A stretch of DNA of 64,000 nucleotides from Salvia splendens (Eukaryota; Streptophyta; Magnoliopsida; Lamiales; Lamiaceae), in the NCBI RefSeq assembly GCF_004379255.2, contig NC_056037.1, positions 17,184,902-17,248,901 of the forward strand. Reading direction: 5' to 3'. A program made the position numbers and the translations under genes. Below the pieces are notes generated by a model. The model worked only from the letters and a program-made list of their open reading frames with translations. It was not told where the DNA came from and did not search any database. This document shows, one piece after another, positions 1 to 11,764 of this stretch. The stretch's first letter is position 1. Each line of letters opens with the position of its first letter.

Positions 1-559
1 GCAAATTGTAGTCACTAATGAACAAACATACGAGTGTAATGAAGAGGACGAAACCAACAATAGAATAAACTCTCAAAAATAACATAGTCCTCAGTTTTGT
101 GCAACCAATTCATAGACAGGGGACAACTTTAATTTACCTAATTTCATTGCAGGAGAGGACCGGAAAATCCCAACTTGATGGTCGGTTAAGGAGTGGAAGA
201 CGGAGGCTTTGTTTTCGCAGCCTCATTCGTCGCCAATTTGTGGTTTTTCGAAGAGGAGTGGAAGACGAGTGGAACTAGGGTTTGGTTTTGGGGATTGGGA
301 GTGCAGTAGTCGCCTTCGGGTGTGGTCGTCAGTCGGAGAATTGAGAGAGAATATGGTTCGAAATGGTGAGAGAGTGGGAAGGTCAAATGTTGCTGAAAAT
401 AATCCTCCTTCAGTTACGGACACTGTCACGACCGCCCTTACTAAGGATAGTAAATACGGGAAATCGTGACTAGGGAAAGGACTAAGGAGCGGGGAAGAAG
501 AAGGGAAAAACAATGAAAGACAACATCTTAAACAAAAAAATCCAATTAGCTTCAAAAAG
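1..559. other. No gene recognised; probably repeat-derived
   Basis: Short open frames occur on both strands (about 186-555) but overlap each other and match no family I know. The stretch looks like the margin of the LTR-like sequence that follows. Confidence 0.3.
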
Positions 560-3221
560 AAATATTTTAGTTTATTGAAAAGTTAAGCCTGCGGGTTCAT
601 ATCTCAAGGTAATTAATGTCATAAAGTAGTGTAGAGCAAAACGAAAGACTTGATAAAAAAAAACGATTCGAAACACGGCAGCTGAAAAACAAGTATTCAA
701 GAGAGTCAAAGGGAGACGCCTATGTATGAAGACACGACGCATCCGGAATTTCTTAAGGCTCGACTCAACATCCGCCGCAACATCACCGCTCAACCTGCAC
801 ATAAAGAAAACATATGCAGGGCTGAGTACTTGATATACTCAGTGGACACACGCCAAAATATTTGATAAAAGTTATGTCATCCATACCATAGTGAACTCGA
901 GTTTTAACATTTTAGAATAGAAATATCATCGAGTATCACAAAAACAGTTTCATAGCCTGGCCAGGCAAAACAATCTCCCCACTTTCTCAACAACCAATCA
1001 TTCACATCCTCTTACCATATTGCGACGAAAGTGTGGCCACACTATTCGCCCACGAGATCGGCGGACTAGCAAGGACGGCTCACGATCCCCTCTGTGTACA
1101 CGGCCTGATAGGGTTTGCGGCTCTACTCAGACCCGAATTCGTTTATCATAGCCCTATAGCCTAATGGAGCGAACTCACAAACTAGGCATCAAGCACAATC
1201 TCAACATAGCCCTATAGCCTAACGGAGCAAGCTCAAACGAACTAGGCATCAGGCAACAAGCTCAAACGAACTAGGCATCAGGCAACAATCTCAACATCAA
1301 AAAATCACGGCATGACATAACACTTTAAACCACCCTTATAGCTCCACAATCATACTTTGGAAAAAATAAAAGAGTTTAGTTAAAGAAATCCCACCTCGCT
1401 TGCTTAGACAACACAATACACAACTCAAAAGCAACCTTCGTTCCTTGTGCTCACGTATGCACAACAACCCTTGTCAATATCACCACACAATCAGGTTTTC
1501 CATTATTACAATTATCATGCATGTCCTATCGTTGCTTTCATCGTTTTCTTAGATTGCCCATCCCCAAATGTTCATAAACAAAAACGAAACGAACACTCAA
1601 GCATACATCAACGTGTAACACATAGACACATCATAGGATACGTTTCTTATTCACACATGTATCATTTATTCACTCAAAACTTGACAACAAGTATTATTTT
1701 AACATGACAGAAATCTGGCAGAACTGCGCAGTCGTTTTGTAGAAATCATTAAAAATCCATCCAACCTCCGTTGGGGCTGAAATTTTATCACAACACAGTA
1801 GACACATCAAATATCATCCAGTTAAAATTTAACATCAAAATCACATCTTTAGGTCGGTCAAATCAAAAACGAAACTTACTGGACGAGAATACAAATTCTG
1901 ACAAAACTGCGCAGTTAACTTCAAAAATTCATTTAAAATTCATCTTTCATCAAACAAGGCTGAAATTTATACACAACACAGAAGACATCTCAAACTGTAC
2001 TCAGTTAAAAATTCGTGCCAAAATAAGATCGTTTGATCGGTCAAACACCGTTGGAATATACTGTCCGAACACCACAATTTTTATGCTTCACAAATTCGAA
2101 TTAGGGTTTATCTATCATTCATCCAAACACATATATTCATGCTTCCAACACATAATCATGCTTCAAAAAGATCTCACAACCAAGTTTTCATACATTCACA
2201 TATCATTCACCAACGAATCATCCACAACCTCACACATACACATACATAAACGCATATCCACATACTTTCTCATGCAAAACATCAATCCCAACCGATTAAT
2301 TTTTAGATCTATAATTTCTACACTCACTATATGCATGAGGGAATCAAGAAACATGGGTTCAATGGAAAGGATGAGAAAGAGAATTCAAATATACCTTTCT
2401 GGTTCAAAAACAATCGGTAGGAAAGATAATTGATGCGATTCTTCGATGAATCTTGAATTTCCAACTCCAAATTGATGCAAGAACAAAGGATTGGTGAAGA
2501 ATTGGTGGAGAAGGAGAGGAAGAGAGGAAAAAAAACGTGTGGGAGGAGAGAAGATAGGGAGGCGAAAAATATGAGGGCTAGGGTTAGGGTTCTTTTAATT
2601 TATAGTCTAGGATAAATCCCACAATTAAATAAAATAATTAAATTTTGGGGGAATAAAATAAAATCCCACAATTAAAAATGAAAGTAGGCGTGTGGAATGG
2701 GAGATATCAAGGAAAAAATACTTAAATCCTCAAATCAAATAGGAATAGGATTTAAATTTGATAAGATATGGTAAGATTTAATTGGATTTTAATTCAAGGA
2801 AGGAGACAAACAAGATACTAATTAAATCTACAAAAATAATTCCTTCTCCTAATTAATAGGAGATTTCGAAAATTTCAAGGGATGGACAAGGGGTCGAAAA
2901 TCATGTAGAAAAACATAGGGACAAATTGGTTTGGATTTAATTTGGATAAATATCCCAAAACAATTAATTAAATCCAAGAAAGAAAATATTGTTTCCAATA
3001 AATAGGATGGCAGAAAATTCCAATAAAATGGCTAGAATAATTATGCATGATCCCATTTAATTTAATTCACACATTGGAAATTTAATCACATTCTTTCACA
3101 TAACTCACAACAACTAATTTCACATAATTAACTCAATCACATAGAAGTTAAATTTCATAATTGAATTTCCCAAAACAACATCCTCATCAAAAAAAAAGTC
3201 ACAAATTTTCGGAGTGCTACA
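560..3221 (-). mobile_element. Probable Ty3/gypsy-type long LTR (solo or truncated)
   Basis: Read on the minus strand, the segment starts at 3221 with TGTAGCACTCCG, close to the TGTAACACCCC start typical of long Tekay/Del-type LTRs. It has no credible coding sequence over 2.6 kb and contains internal short tandem repeats. The left boundary and a target-site duplication were not found, so both the extent and the solo-LTR status are inference. Confidence 0.35.
1147..1288. repeat. Short tandem repeats
   Basis: A unit of about 29 bp containing AAACGAACTAGGCATCAGGC occurs twice back to back (about 1228-1288). A longer motif beginning AGCCCTATAGCCTAA occurs at about 1150 and 1208. This is local duplication inside the putative LTR. 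Confidence 0.6.
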
Positions 3222-4074
3222 TACACGTAGTTTAGAAACTGCTGTAAATCATTGTGTGTTTACCATTTTGCCCTTTAATGTACGAAAACGTTACAATAAT
3301 GTATAGCGTTGCTTTTAATCACATCCATCGGACTATTAATTCCAAGGGCTGATATTAGTGTTATGTTTAAGACTAAGGGGGTGTAAGAACCTTAATGCAC
3401 CCCTTTGCACCAATCATATATTCATATCATATTCCACCATCTAATCTAAATATTCAATCTAATTAAATACTTAATAGCAATCAACTATATAGCATAAAAA
3501 TTAAAAATATAATTTATACACATTTCATTATGGACTTAATTATGGAGATAATTTAACTGAGTCATTGATTTATATTCCTAATTTATAGCTCCACGAACCT
3601 TGCAATCCAAATTATATCTCTCTCTATCAACTAACCATCATCACCTTAATTTTTTTCGGATATTTCTTCCTCTCATGGCATCTGTGAAATCTGTGAAATA
3701 TATATAGATGATTAAAATAAAAATATATTTAAATCCAAAAATACAGCCTAAATTATATATATATATATAGATAGAGGTTGGATACATAAAAATAAATTAT
3801 TTAAATAAAACAATTGACATGGTGTACACGTACCTTAGGTGGTGTACACGTGTAGATACATAACGTACTTAGAAATTGGGTGACTAACTTAATCCCATAC
3901 ATATAAGAGCATACACGTAACATTATTATGTTAACTTAATATATCCTATTACATATATTTTCATACACAAAAACTTCCATGCACATACTCACGTGCATTA
4001 CACATGTACATACGTAAATTAACTAATATTTAATATTTAAGCTAACACATATGCCCATAATATATTATATCACC

Positions 4075-4290
4075 CGTACCTCAAGAATATGTACTTTTTC
4101 CTTTTTAGTGTGTCCCACAAGAATATGCACTTTCTATTTTTAAAAAGTCTTTTCTCTCTAATGAGGTGAGACTCATTCTCCACTAACAATATTTTATTTA
4201 CTTTTTCTCTCTACCTCTCTCTTACTTTACCAATTTTACATGAAAACCCGTGTCGACCCCAAAGTGCATATTTTTTGGGGACGGATGGAA
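4075..4290. mobile_element. Stowaway-like MITE
   Basis: Left arm AAGAATATGTACTTTTTCC and right arm ending TTTTGGGGACGGATGGA next to TA form imperfect inverted repeats. The interior (TTTCTCTCTAATGAGGTGAGA) matches the MITEs at 26028 and 37884. The left end is degraded. Confidence 0.5.
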
Positions 4291-4372
4291 TACTCATTGA
4301 TTTGTACATATTTTAAAGTATCTAAATCTTAAATAATTAATATATTGATTTTTCTCAATTTATAAAATCTTA

Positions 4373-4577
4373 CTCCCTCCGTCTCAATAAATATGAAACA
4401 TTTGGTTTCCGACACATAATTTTATGCAGTGTTATTTTGTGAGTTAATGAAGAAAGAATAAAGTAAGAGCGAGAGAAAAGTAGAGTGGGTGTTGTTTCCA
4501 TTTTAGGAAACGTTTCATTTTTAGTTGGACAACTAAAAAAAGAAAACGTTTCGTTCCTAATGTGACAGAGGAGCGAA
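4373..4577. mobile_element. Stowaway-like MITE
   Basis: Starts TA|CTCCCTCCGTCTCAA and ends GACAGAGGAGCGA|TA, as expected for Tc1/mariner-type MITEs with a TA target duplication. No coding capacity. Confidence 0.65.
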
Positions 4578-4780
4578 TACTTGTTATGATATCCATATAA
4601 TGTCTCTATAATACAAATAACAATAAATATATATAATATATGATTTAGGTTAGGGATGTTACACCATATTTGGCGGTTAAAGTGGTTACAAGCGGTTTCA
4701 GGAAAAATTCTATTTTTGGTAATGCATGTTAATGGAATTCCATTTTAATGAAGCACATTAGTCGAATTCCGACTCAGGGA

Positions 4781-4994
4781 GTGACACATAACCGTTATGC
4801 GTCGTTAATAGAGAGACGCATAACCATTATGCGTCTTTATTTAGTGACGCATAAGAATTATGCGTCTTTATTTAGTGACGCATAAGCATTGTGCGTCTTT
4901 CTCTAGCGACGCAAAACGCTTATGCGTCTTTCGCTAGCGACGCATAACGCTTATGCGTCTTTCCCTAGCGACGCATAACGCTTATGCGTCTTTC
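4781..4994. repeat. Left subterminal palindromic repeat array of the MULE
   Basis: About seven units of roughly 31 bp, each built around the palindrome GACGCATAA-NN-TTATGCGTC and separated by T/A-rich linkers such as TTTATTTAGT or TTTCGCTAGC. The same motif recurs at the other end of the element. Such arrays could bind transposase or fold into hairpins; that role is inference. Confidence 0.85.
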
Positions 4995-5626
4995 GTCGCG
5001 TTTTAAAAACAGGCAGAAGCATCTCAGAAACAAACAGAGCAGAAGCAGCGAAGCGAACCAAGCGACGAAACCGTAGCAATTTCCGATGAATCCCAATAAT
5101 TTTCGGTGAATTTCCACCATTTTGCAATCATATTCTGGTAATTTTTCTTCAATTTGGCTAAATACATCATGTATTACTTAATTTGTGCATGTTTTCCGTA
5201 ATTTAGCAAAATTAGGGTTTATGATGAATTTGATGGATTTTTGGTCGATTTTTGTTGTTTTGTTGCCTATAATTAGGGATTATGATGAAATTAGGGGTTA
5301 TGATGAAATTGATGGAATTTTTGGTCGAATTTCCGTAATTTGTGTATTTCATATGCATATAATTTAGCAAAATTAGGGTTTATGATGAAATTGATGGATT
5401 TGTTGGTCTATTTTCCGTAATTTGTGTATTTCATATGCAAATAATTAAATGGGTAGAAATAGTTGATTAAGTTTTTGTAATTGCGCCCCTTTTGTTGCCT
5501 AATTTGAATCTTGATTATGTCTCCAAATTGGAATATAGCTTGCCGTTGTCAATTGAAGTTGCAATTTAGTTAGATTGTTGAGTTTTTATGATAAAAATTG
5601 AATCTTGGGTGAATGTTTTGAAGTAG

Positions 5627-7183
5627 ATGGCATCTGCAAGTTCCGAACAACAGTTATGTTATGGACCTGAGGATCTATCATTACTATTTCATCAAAACGA
5701 ACACATTTCAGCCTCATTGTTGGAAAATGGCACAACAAATGTGTTGAGAGATCGTAGGACGGAGAGTAAGGTTTGGGCAGTGCCAATACATGAAAATGTG
5801 ATGTATTGGCTTGATGTATGGGGGTTCAGAGGCGTGGTTGAATGTGGGAGGCCGATGAGGATGGACAATGAGCTTATAACTGCCTTGATCGAGCGCTGGA
5901 GGCCTGAGACACATTGTTTCCACCTACCAGTTGGAGAAGTTACCGTAACCTTACAGGATGTGCAAAGCCTGTGGGGTTTGAGAGCAGACGGTCGTGTTTT
6001 CACTGGCCGTGACTACCCTATTAGATATGAAGATTGGCCCAGCAAGTGTCGAGATTTGTTGGGATGGATAACTGACGCAGAAACAGAAACGAAGCAGAGT
6101 GATTTGTTGATGACATCTCTGATCCACCAAGCGACGATACCTTTGGGTGATGGGCTGCATGAGTATGCATACATCCAAAGAGCACGTATACATGCTCTGA
6201 TCTTGTTAGGGGGGCTTATTATACCAGACACCACAGGGTGCAAGGTCCCCTTTATGTGGTTAAATGCCTTTGATGATCCGGAAGAAGTGGCTAATATCAG
6301 TTGGGGTAGTGTTACTTTAGCATTTCTGTATCATTATCTGTGCGAGGCTTCTGTAGGCAGACAGAAAAGAGATGTGGGTGGACCTATGATTCTTTTGCAG
6401 CTGTGGGCGTGGGAAAGAATGCCTACATTGAGGCCAGCCTTCTTGATATCGCATATGCACACGCCGTATACCCCGTGTGGAGCCAAGTAATGTTTTTTTA
6501 CATTAACTCGCTTAATTATGTATTATTTTGGTAACTTTTGACATTAATATTATGTTTAGGTGGCACGGAGTTACTGAAACTGGAAATGCTCCCCGACATT
6601 CAGTAGTTCATTATCGTGATCAATTATCACTGATTCGTCCCAGCCAGGTGAAATTTATTTTTGTTGTCTAGTTAATGAATTTACTATAGTATGAAATTAA
6701 TTGTGATTTATTTATATTATGTTTTTGTAGTTTTTGTGGACACCGTATGCAGATTGTATCCTGCCTGATTACTGCATTGATTCGACTGCATCTTTCTTGT
6801 GCGACACTTATTTGGTGTGCTGGTCATTTGTCGAGGAGGCACACGAGGCTGGACGCGTTTGCCGACAATTTAACCGTTACCAGCGTATTCCTCAGTACTG
6901 TGATAGGATGCTACATAAAGCCGGACATTTGAGTAAAAGTCACCGTCGTGGGAGGAAGGGCGCTGATTGGGCTAAGGTACATAAGTTCTTCATTGATGAA
7001 TGGGACCTGAGACACGACAGGTTCCAATCAACATTTGACCATGCCACGGCGACCATGGATGGTCGCATTATCCGAGCTATATGGCGTGGTACAATAGGAT
7101 CACAGTGTCGTACCTAGTTCAACCTGTGACACAGTCAACTGTTGGGATGAACGAGTCAGCCTCGTATATGAAGAAAATGGTAT
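5627..7183 (+). pseudogene. Plant mobile domain (PMD) protein, transposon-borne, frameshifted
   Basis: Exon 1 (5627-6485) encodes a PMD amino half with landmarks WGFRGVVECG, LITALIERWRPETHCFHLP, GEVTVTLQDVQSLWGL and GRDYP. Exons 2 (6560-6647) and 3 (6731 onward) join in phase and continue with WHGVTETGNAPRHS, FLWTPYADCILPDYC and RRGRKGADWAKVH. The family is the PMD-C class related to MAIN/MAIL1 and the PP7-long-form proteins, involved in silencing and gene regulation in Arabidopsis; many copies are transposon-borne. Near 7035-7045 the frame breaks: the annotated frame stops at 7115-7117, while a second frame continues the homology through 7183, where a GT donor follows. The start was chosen as the first ATG of the long frame. 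The gene is opposite in strand to the transposase remnant. Confidence 0.8.
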
Positions 7184-7212
7184 GTTATGTTTTTTGTATA
7201 TAACAATGTATT

Positions 7213-8179
7213 TAGTTTGAAGTTTGTATATATTGAAGTTTGAAGTTTGTATATATTGATTGTAATGATTTTGTATCTTCGTGTCTTGGTGCATCAAATG
7301 AAATTTGACCATAGTACTGTGATCTCCATGTATCTAGGTAGTAGCGCTCATCTATGAGGTCAATCATAACATAACCTCTGTCTCTAGCAACCGCACAAGC
7401 ATGCGAACAAGGAATTCTCCACATCTGCCACTTACCACAACTGCAACTCGAATCCAAATACTTGACTATTTGAACATTGTTGCCCTTTGACACTCCTTTC
7501 TCTATTCTTCCTCGAGTTCGGACATGGTACTTCCCTGTATCTCGGTCAATGACAGTAATGTAATGCTTTCGTCCCTTTGAGTCATTCTTAGCAAGTCTGT
7601 CCCTCGCCCATGGGGTTAACTCACCTTCAGTGTGTTCTATTGTTGTCTTCTTCTGCACCCACCATTGTACCGTCCTCCAAAATGTCAAATCAACCAACGC
7701 TCCACCCTCGCAGATGATCCAATACCACAATCAAAGCTCGTTTGTTCAACCCTCGCAGATGATCCAATACCATAATCAACAACTGGTGGGATTTCTGAAC
7801 TCCTCACAGGTGAATACTCAACAAATAATTCAATACACTCACTTGAATTTTGAGCATTGTTGAACATAAACATCACACTTTCATCATTGCAAATCACAGA
7901 ACATGTATAACTCATACCGGAAGCAAAGACTATACATTGTCTCCATAATAATTCAATTGTGTGTTGGTTCATATCTATTCTCATCGCATCACAGATCATT
8001 GCTACCAATTCAGAATAGGAAACACGTGAATTTAATATGATGGAGCTCCTCGCACGAGGTGGTTCATAACCAATACCCATATGTGGTAGTTGAACTACTC
8101 TACCACCCCAATACAAACTCACAAATACTTGCATGATTTCTGCATCAAAAACATTTAAAACAACAACAATTATGGACAT
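7213..8179 (-). pseudogene. MudrA-like transposase with deleted catalytic core
   Basis: The amino part (8179 to about 7700; motifs YWGGRVVQLPHMGIGY, MICDAMRIDMNQHTIELLWR) matches the N-terminal region of MudrA-type transposases. It leads directly into a C-terminal part (about 7730-7213) with a SWIM zinc finger, CSCGKWQMWRIPCSHACAVA (C-x-C...C-x-H), about 60 residues after WWVQKKT. The central MULE DDE domain of several hundred residues is absent and the two halves are in different frames. A 34-bp direct duplication (CAACCCTCGCAGATGATCCA unit, 7703-7775) sits at the junction and may be the deletion scar. No active transposase can be made from this copy. Confidence 0.85.
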
Positions 8180-8388
8180 TTTTCCTACAAGCCCTAATTT
8201 TATAAATTGGGTAAAACTAACAAATGAAAGCAAAATAAACATGAATAATGATGAATGTAGCTAAATTGATGAACAAATTACCGGATCTTATGGAGATAAC
8301 GCTGGAAATCGCCGGAAACCCGAGAGAGGAAATGAAATTGTATTTTGTGCGCTGCTTCTGCCCGCTGTGTGGTAAAAGCTGACTGAAA

Positions 8389-8530
8389 GACGCATAAGGG
8401 TTATGCGTCATTAGGGTAAGACGCATAAGCATTATGCGTCTGAACGACGCATAACCCTTGTGCGTCATTAGCAAAAGACGCATAAGGGTTATGCGTTTCA
8501 TTAATAACGACGCATTACTCTTATGCGTCA
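8389..8530. repeat. Right subterminal palindromic repeat array of the MULE
   Basis: About five GACGCATAA/TTATGCGTC palindromic units mirror the left array in inverted position and lie just inside the right terminal repeat. Confidence 0.85.
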
Positions 8531-8965
8531 CTCCCCCATTTAGAATACATCTAATCTCATTCATTAAAATGGAATTCCATTAGTGGACTAGAACAAAAAT
8601 AGAAAGACCTTGCGGTTTCAAGAAGTTAGTTATGAAGCTGGTTTGCTTGGCTTTAGTTTGAGCAGTTGAAGCCGCGAATATATATGCTCTACACGAAGGC
8701 ACACAATAGCTAATTCATTCAAGAGAAGTTGGTTTTCTTCACAAGATTTGAGTGCAAAATAGCGATGAAAAGTGTGGTTTATACATCAGTTCCTCAATCT
8801 GAGTGAAAAGCAATGTAGTGTTGGCTTGATTGAGTAATGATTAAGCTATTGCAAGTTTGTTCATTACATTTGGATGTAGGTTCTTGTAACCGAGCCACGT
8901 ATATCTTGTGTTCATTGTGTTTTCTTTCAAAGTTCTTGGTTGTTCTTCATCGTTTGTTGAAGTTC

Positions 8966-9660
8966 TTAGTTGCTCGTGGCACTGATTTGTTCTTTTTCGA
9001 TCCATATAATACATAGACAGAAAGCCCTTACAACATCCTTACGACCCGACTCTAGTCTTTGAGCAAATAATGTCATCTTCGGATTAGTCGGGTATGTAAT
9101 CGACTTCAGGAACACTGACCACTTTAGATAAATCTCATTATCAAAGTAGTAACCCATTCGATATGGTCGTTGGTTCACGGTGAATTCGATTGCAAGGGCT
9201 CAGCCAGCAAAAACTTCACTAAGAGCGATGATTGATTGAGCACATTAATATCCTTGTTCACTCTAGACATGTCGAAGTAGGCATGCAAGATCTAGTGCTG
9301 GTGGTTAGCAACAATTTTGAGAATGATGGTTAGGTGTTGTCCCTTGTGGCCTTGTGCCTGCAAGTGTAAGTGCTTCTCCAGCCACTCGGATAGTTCTTCC
9401 ACCCCCAATGCATATAGTCTATATGCCTAGCATCCCGAGAAAACCATGAACTCTCTCATGTAAATTCATTAGCTAGTAGGCATCAGCAGAGGTAAGCCTG
9501 CGTCGTGCTCATTTGCAATGTTGAGAGCCTGCCACACACAATTGCATTAGTGGGTTGGTGGAAATATTCATCGCCTCCCACTAACGTGCCAGCTATGCGC
9601 CTGAAAACATATATGCTCATACTGAATTGGTGTCGAAATGTTGTTTCACCCCAGCGTAGG
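8966..9660 (-). pseudogene. PIF/Harbinger transposase relic
   Basis: Minus-strand translation across several frames gives fragments in the order expected for a HARBI1-like DDE transposase: MHWGWKNYPSGW (about 9380-9415), RVNKDINVLNQSSL (about 9225-9270), MGYYFDNEIYLKWSVFLKSI (9150-9090) and RLESGRKDVVRAF (about 9045). The segments are separated by stops and frameshifts. Both outer ends of the element are unidentified. This is an old dead copy. Confidence 0.7.
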
Positions 9661-10951
9661 TCTGATGTGAATCAAATTGTTGTCCTTTATTGCATTATCT
9701 TAACATAATTTTTAAGGTGAAAAATTGACTCATTTTTATATATTGTATGACAAAAGACAAGCCTCTAAGAGAGAGAGGAGAAAGGAAAAAGGTCCAAATC
9801 TGATCAGTAATCAGCCCTTCAAGATTAATTTAAAATGCTTCTACAAGTCCACCATTACATTCACCTTCGAAAGAACTTCATGTGGATACCTCGCACGCCT
9901 CAATCGGAGCCCGGCAGAAGAAGGTATGGTTGTTTTACGAAGACTACGCAATGTAGTGAAAAACGGTCGGGGCGGGCGAAAATTGCCCGACCGGGCGATT
10001 TGCGCGCATGTCGGGATACAGAAAAACGCCCGACCGAACGACTTTTGAGCAAAAAAATGCCCAGCCGGGCAAATGTAACTAGGCCTGTTTTTAAGCCCCA
10101 ACTATTTAAATAGCTATGGCACGACTCCCAAAGGAACTTTTGGCGGCTGGAGACGAATTTCAAGGAGATATGAAGCTTGGGTGCCATCTTAGGGAGAGAA
10201 GAACAAGATCAAGCCTCATCCACCTAAAATCAAGCCCCATATGGTAGCATTTACTTGTTCTCTTGTATTGTTGCCCACTATGGGTGGCTAGATTTTAGGG
10301 ATTACTTCTAGTTCGTTAGAGGAGTTTGTAAATATGAATCCATGACTATGTTTTGATAGATTTCCATGTTTTGGTTCTTATCTATGTCTTTATTTCAATC
10401 TATGTTGGGTTTTTCTAGGAAACTTAATCCGGGAATGGCCTTAACTTCAATGTCTCTTAACTTGGAGTAGTCCGGGGTGGATCTTGTGTGTTGAACGTTC
10501 GTAGAAGCCAATCCCGAGCTTACTATGCAACTGTAGGAGTGAGAGGTTGGTGACTAGAGTGTAGGAGACGTGATCAGCTTATCCTAGGTGTAAAATTCTA
10601 TGATCAGGTGTTAAAGCGTAAAATCAACACGATCCCGATAAATAATGGAAAGTAATTAGACTTTAGGATTCATGTGAACAAGTAACCCCAAACAAGCTAG
10701 GAGTAGTCTTCCCTCTTTATCGTGATTCCCTTGCATTTTTTCCTTCTCGTTACGTCCTTCACTCGCCTCTTGATCAAAAACCCAATATTAAATTATTTTA
10801 CTGCTTTTTAGTTAGGTTTACTAGTTTTAGTAATTAATCTCCTCTCTGTGGGTTCGACACCTTTTATACTGCATTGCACGGCTGTATACTTGCAGAAGTA
10901 GTATTTTTAGGGAATTATTACTTGTTTTGTGTACTTAAATTGCACCCTAAA
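9661..10951. other. Noncoding, repeat-like; no gene recognised
   Basis: Short frames at 9725-10187 overlap on both strands and match nothing I recognise. A GC-rich patch with repeated GCCCGACCG/CCCGGCCG words (9965-10070) and the phrase CTGTGGGTTCGACACC (about 10855) resemble untranslated or LTR-flanking parts of gypsy elements; assignment is inference. Confidence 0.35.
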
Positions 10952-11573
10952 CAGTGGCGGATCCAGAAATTTCATATTGGGGGTACGGTAAATAATTATA
11001 TTGACTTGAAAATATAAAATTCAATTGATTTTTTTCCTCTATTATGTCAATTTTTCTATTAAGTCATTTATTAAATTTTTTTAGTGTTATTATTTGAAAA
11101 TTTTTCACTATTAAATTATGGATTCTTAGATATTTATACAACAAAAAATTTATATTAATTTATAGAAAGTCTGGAATATTTAAACTAAAAATAAAATGCA
11201 TCATATTTTCTATATAATTTAGAATATGAGCACAATAGTAGTGATCATAAATGCTAATAAAGATTATATTCAACCATAAAGCCTTATTATGTATAAATTA
11301 AAGGAGAAAACAAATAGTAGTATACATTTAGTCAAATATTATTAGAAACTATATGAAGTAAATGAGCAAACAATTAATAAATGATTATATCTAAACATAT
11401 CTTATTAGAAACTATAATGGCCAAAAATGCGCCTGAGAGAAATGGACAAAAACGCACTCAGGAGGAATCGATCCTGAGTTGATGATGTGGAAGGGTGATG
11501 CATTTACCAATAGGCTACTTCCATATTTTGAGGGTACAATGGTACCCCTTGTTCTTAATTGAATCTGCCAGTG
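10952..11573. mobile_element. Non-autonomous hAT element
   Basis: A perfect 8-bp target duplication, ACCCTAAA, flanks the segment (10944-10951 and 11574-11581). The ends are imperfect inverted repeats, CAGTGGCGGATCCAG on the left and CACTGGCAGATTCAA read from the right. Eight-base duplications with CA(G/C)TGGC ends indicate the hAT superfamily. The 622-bp interior is AT-rich without coding capacity. Confidence 0.85.
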
Positions 11574-11674
11574 ACCCTAAAAATCACAACAGAGTTGTCG
11601 GAAAAATAATTTGCATGCAGCCTTTCAACAGCAAATGCATGCTCTCGGACGGATAGGCTTGTGCACAACTTATG

Positions 11675-11764
11675 CCCTCCCCTTCCCCTTCCCCTTCCCC
11701 TTCCCCTTCTTTTCAACACACCTCATCCTCCTCCTCCTCCCCCTCCCCCTCCCCCTCCCCCCTC
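11675..11764. repeat. CT-rich microsatellites
   Basis: A (CCCCTT)n tract is followed by a (CCT)n/(CCCCCT)n tract; the flanking phrase CTTTTCAACACACCTCATC is duplicated on either side of the second tract. Confidence 0.8.

Larger units (their letters stand above)
3222..4656. other. Intergenic, AT-rich, no gene seen
   Basis: No coding signal. Besides two Stowaway-like MITEs (listed separately) it holds a small duplication of GGTGTACACGT near 3820-3855. Confidence 0.5.
4701..8611. mobile_element. Mutator-like element carrying a plant mobile domain gene
   Basis: The element is bounded by a perfect 9-bp target-site duplication, GCGGTTTCA, at 4692-4700 and 8612-8620, the length expected of Mutator-like elements. 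The ends form an imperfect terminal inverted repeat (GGAAAAATTCTATTTTT on the left, AAGGTCTTTCTATTTTT read from the right), followed on both sides by a shared AATGGAATTCCATTTTAATGAA block. Inside are two arrays of palindromic repeats, a plant mobile domain gene on + and a MudrA-type transposase remnant on - that lacks its catalytic domain. The 3911-bp element is therefore non-autonomous. PMD genes carried by plant transposons are known; this arrangement is read directly from the sequence. Confidence 0.9.
4657..8945 (+). mobile_element. Possible copia-type LTR split by a MULE insertion
   Basis: Removing the MULE at 4701-8611 and one copy of its target duplication joins 4657-4700 to 8612 onward. 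The joined sequence starts TGTTACACC and continues through a TATA-like stretch (GAATATATATGCTC, about 8678) to TTGTGTTCATTGTG, a layout typical of a short copia LTR. I could not find its right end or its own target duplication. Confidence 0.3.

Noticed and set aside
1771..2433. 220-residue frame in the left region
   Set aside because: Composition is that of AT-rich LTR-like DNA, no domain is recognisable, and neighbouring sequence is repetitive.
4781..4994. Regularly spaced palindromic repeats resembling a CRISPR array
   Set aside because: Linkers are short and similar, repeats mirror those at the other end of a 9-bp-duplicated Mutator-like element, and the genome is clearly plant nuclear.
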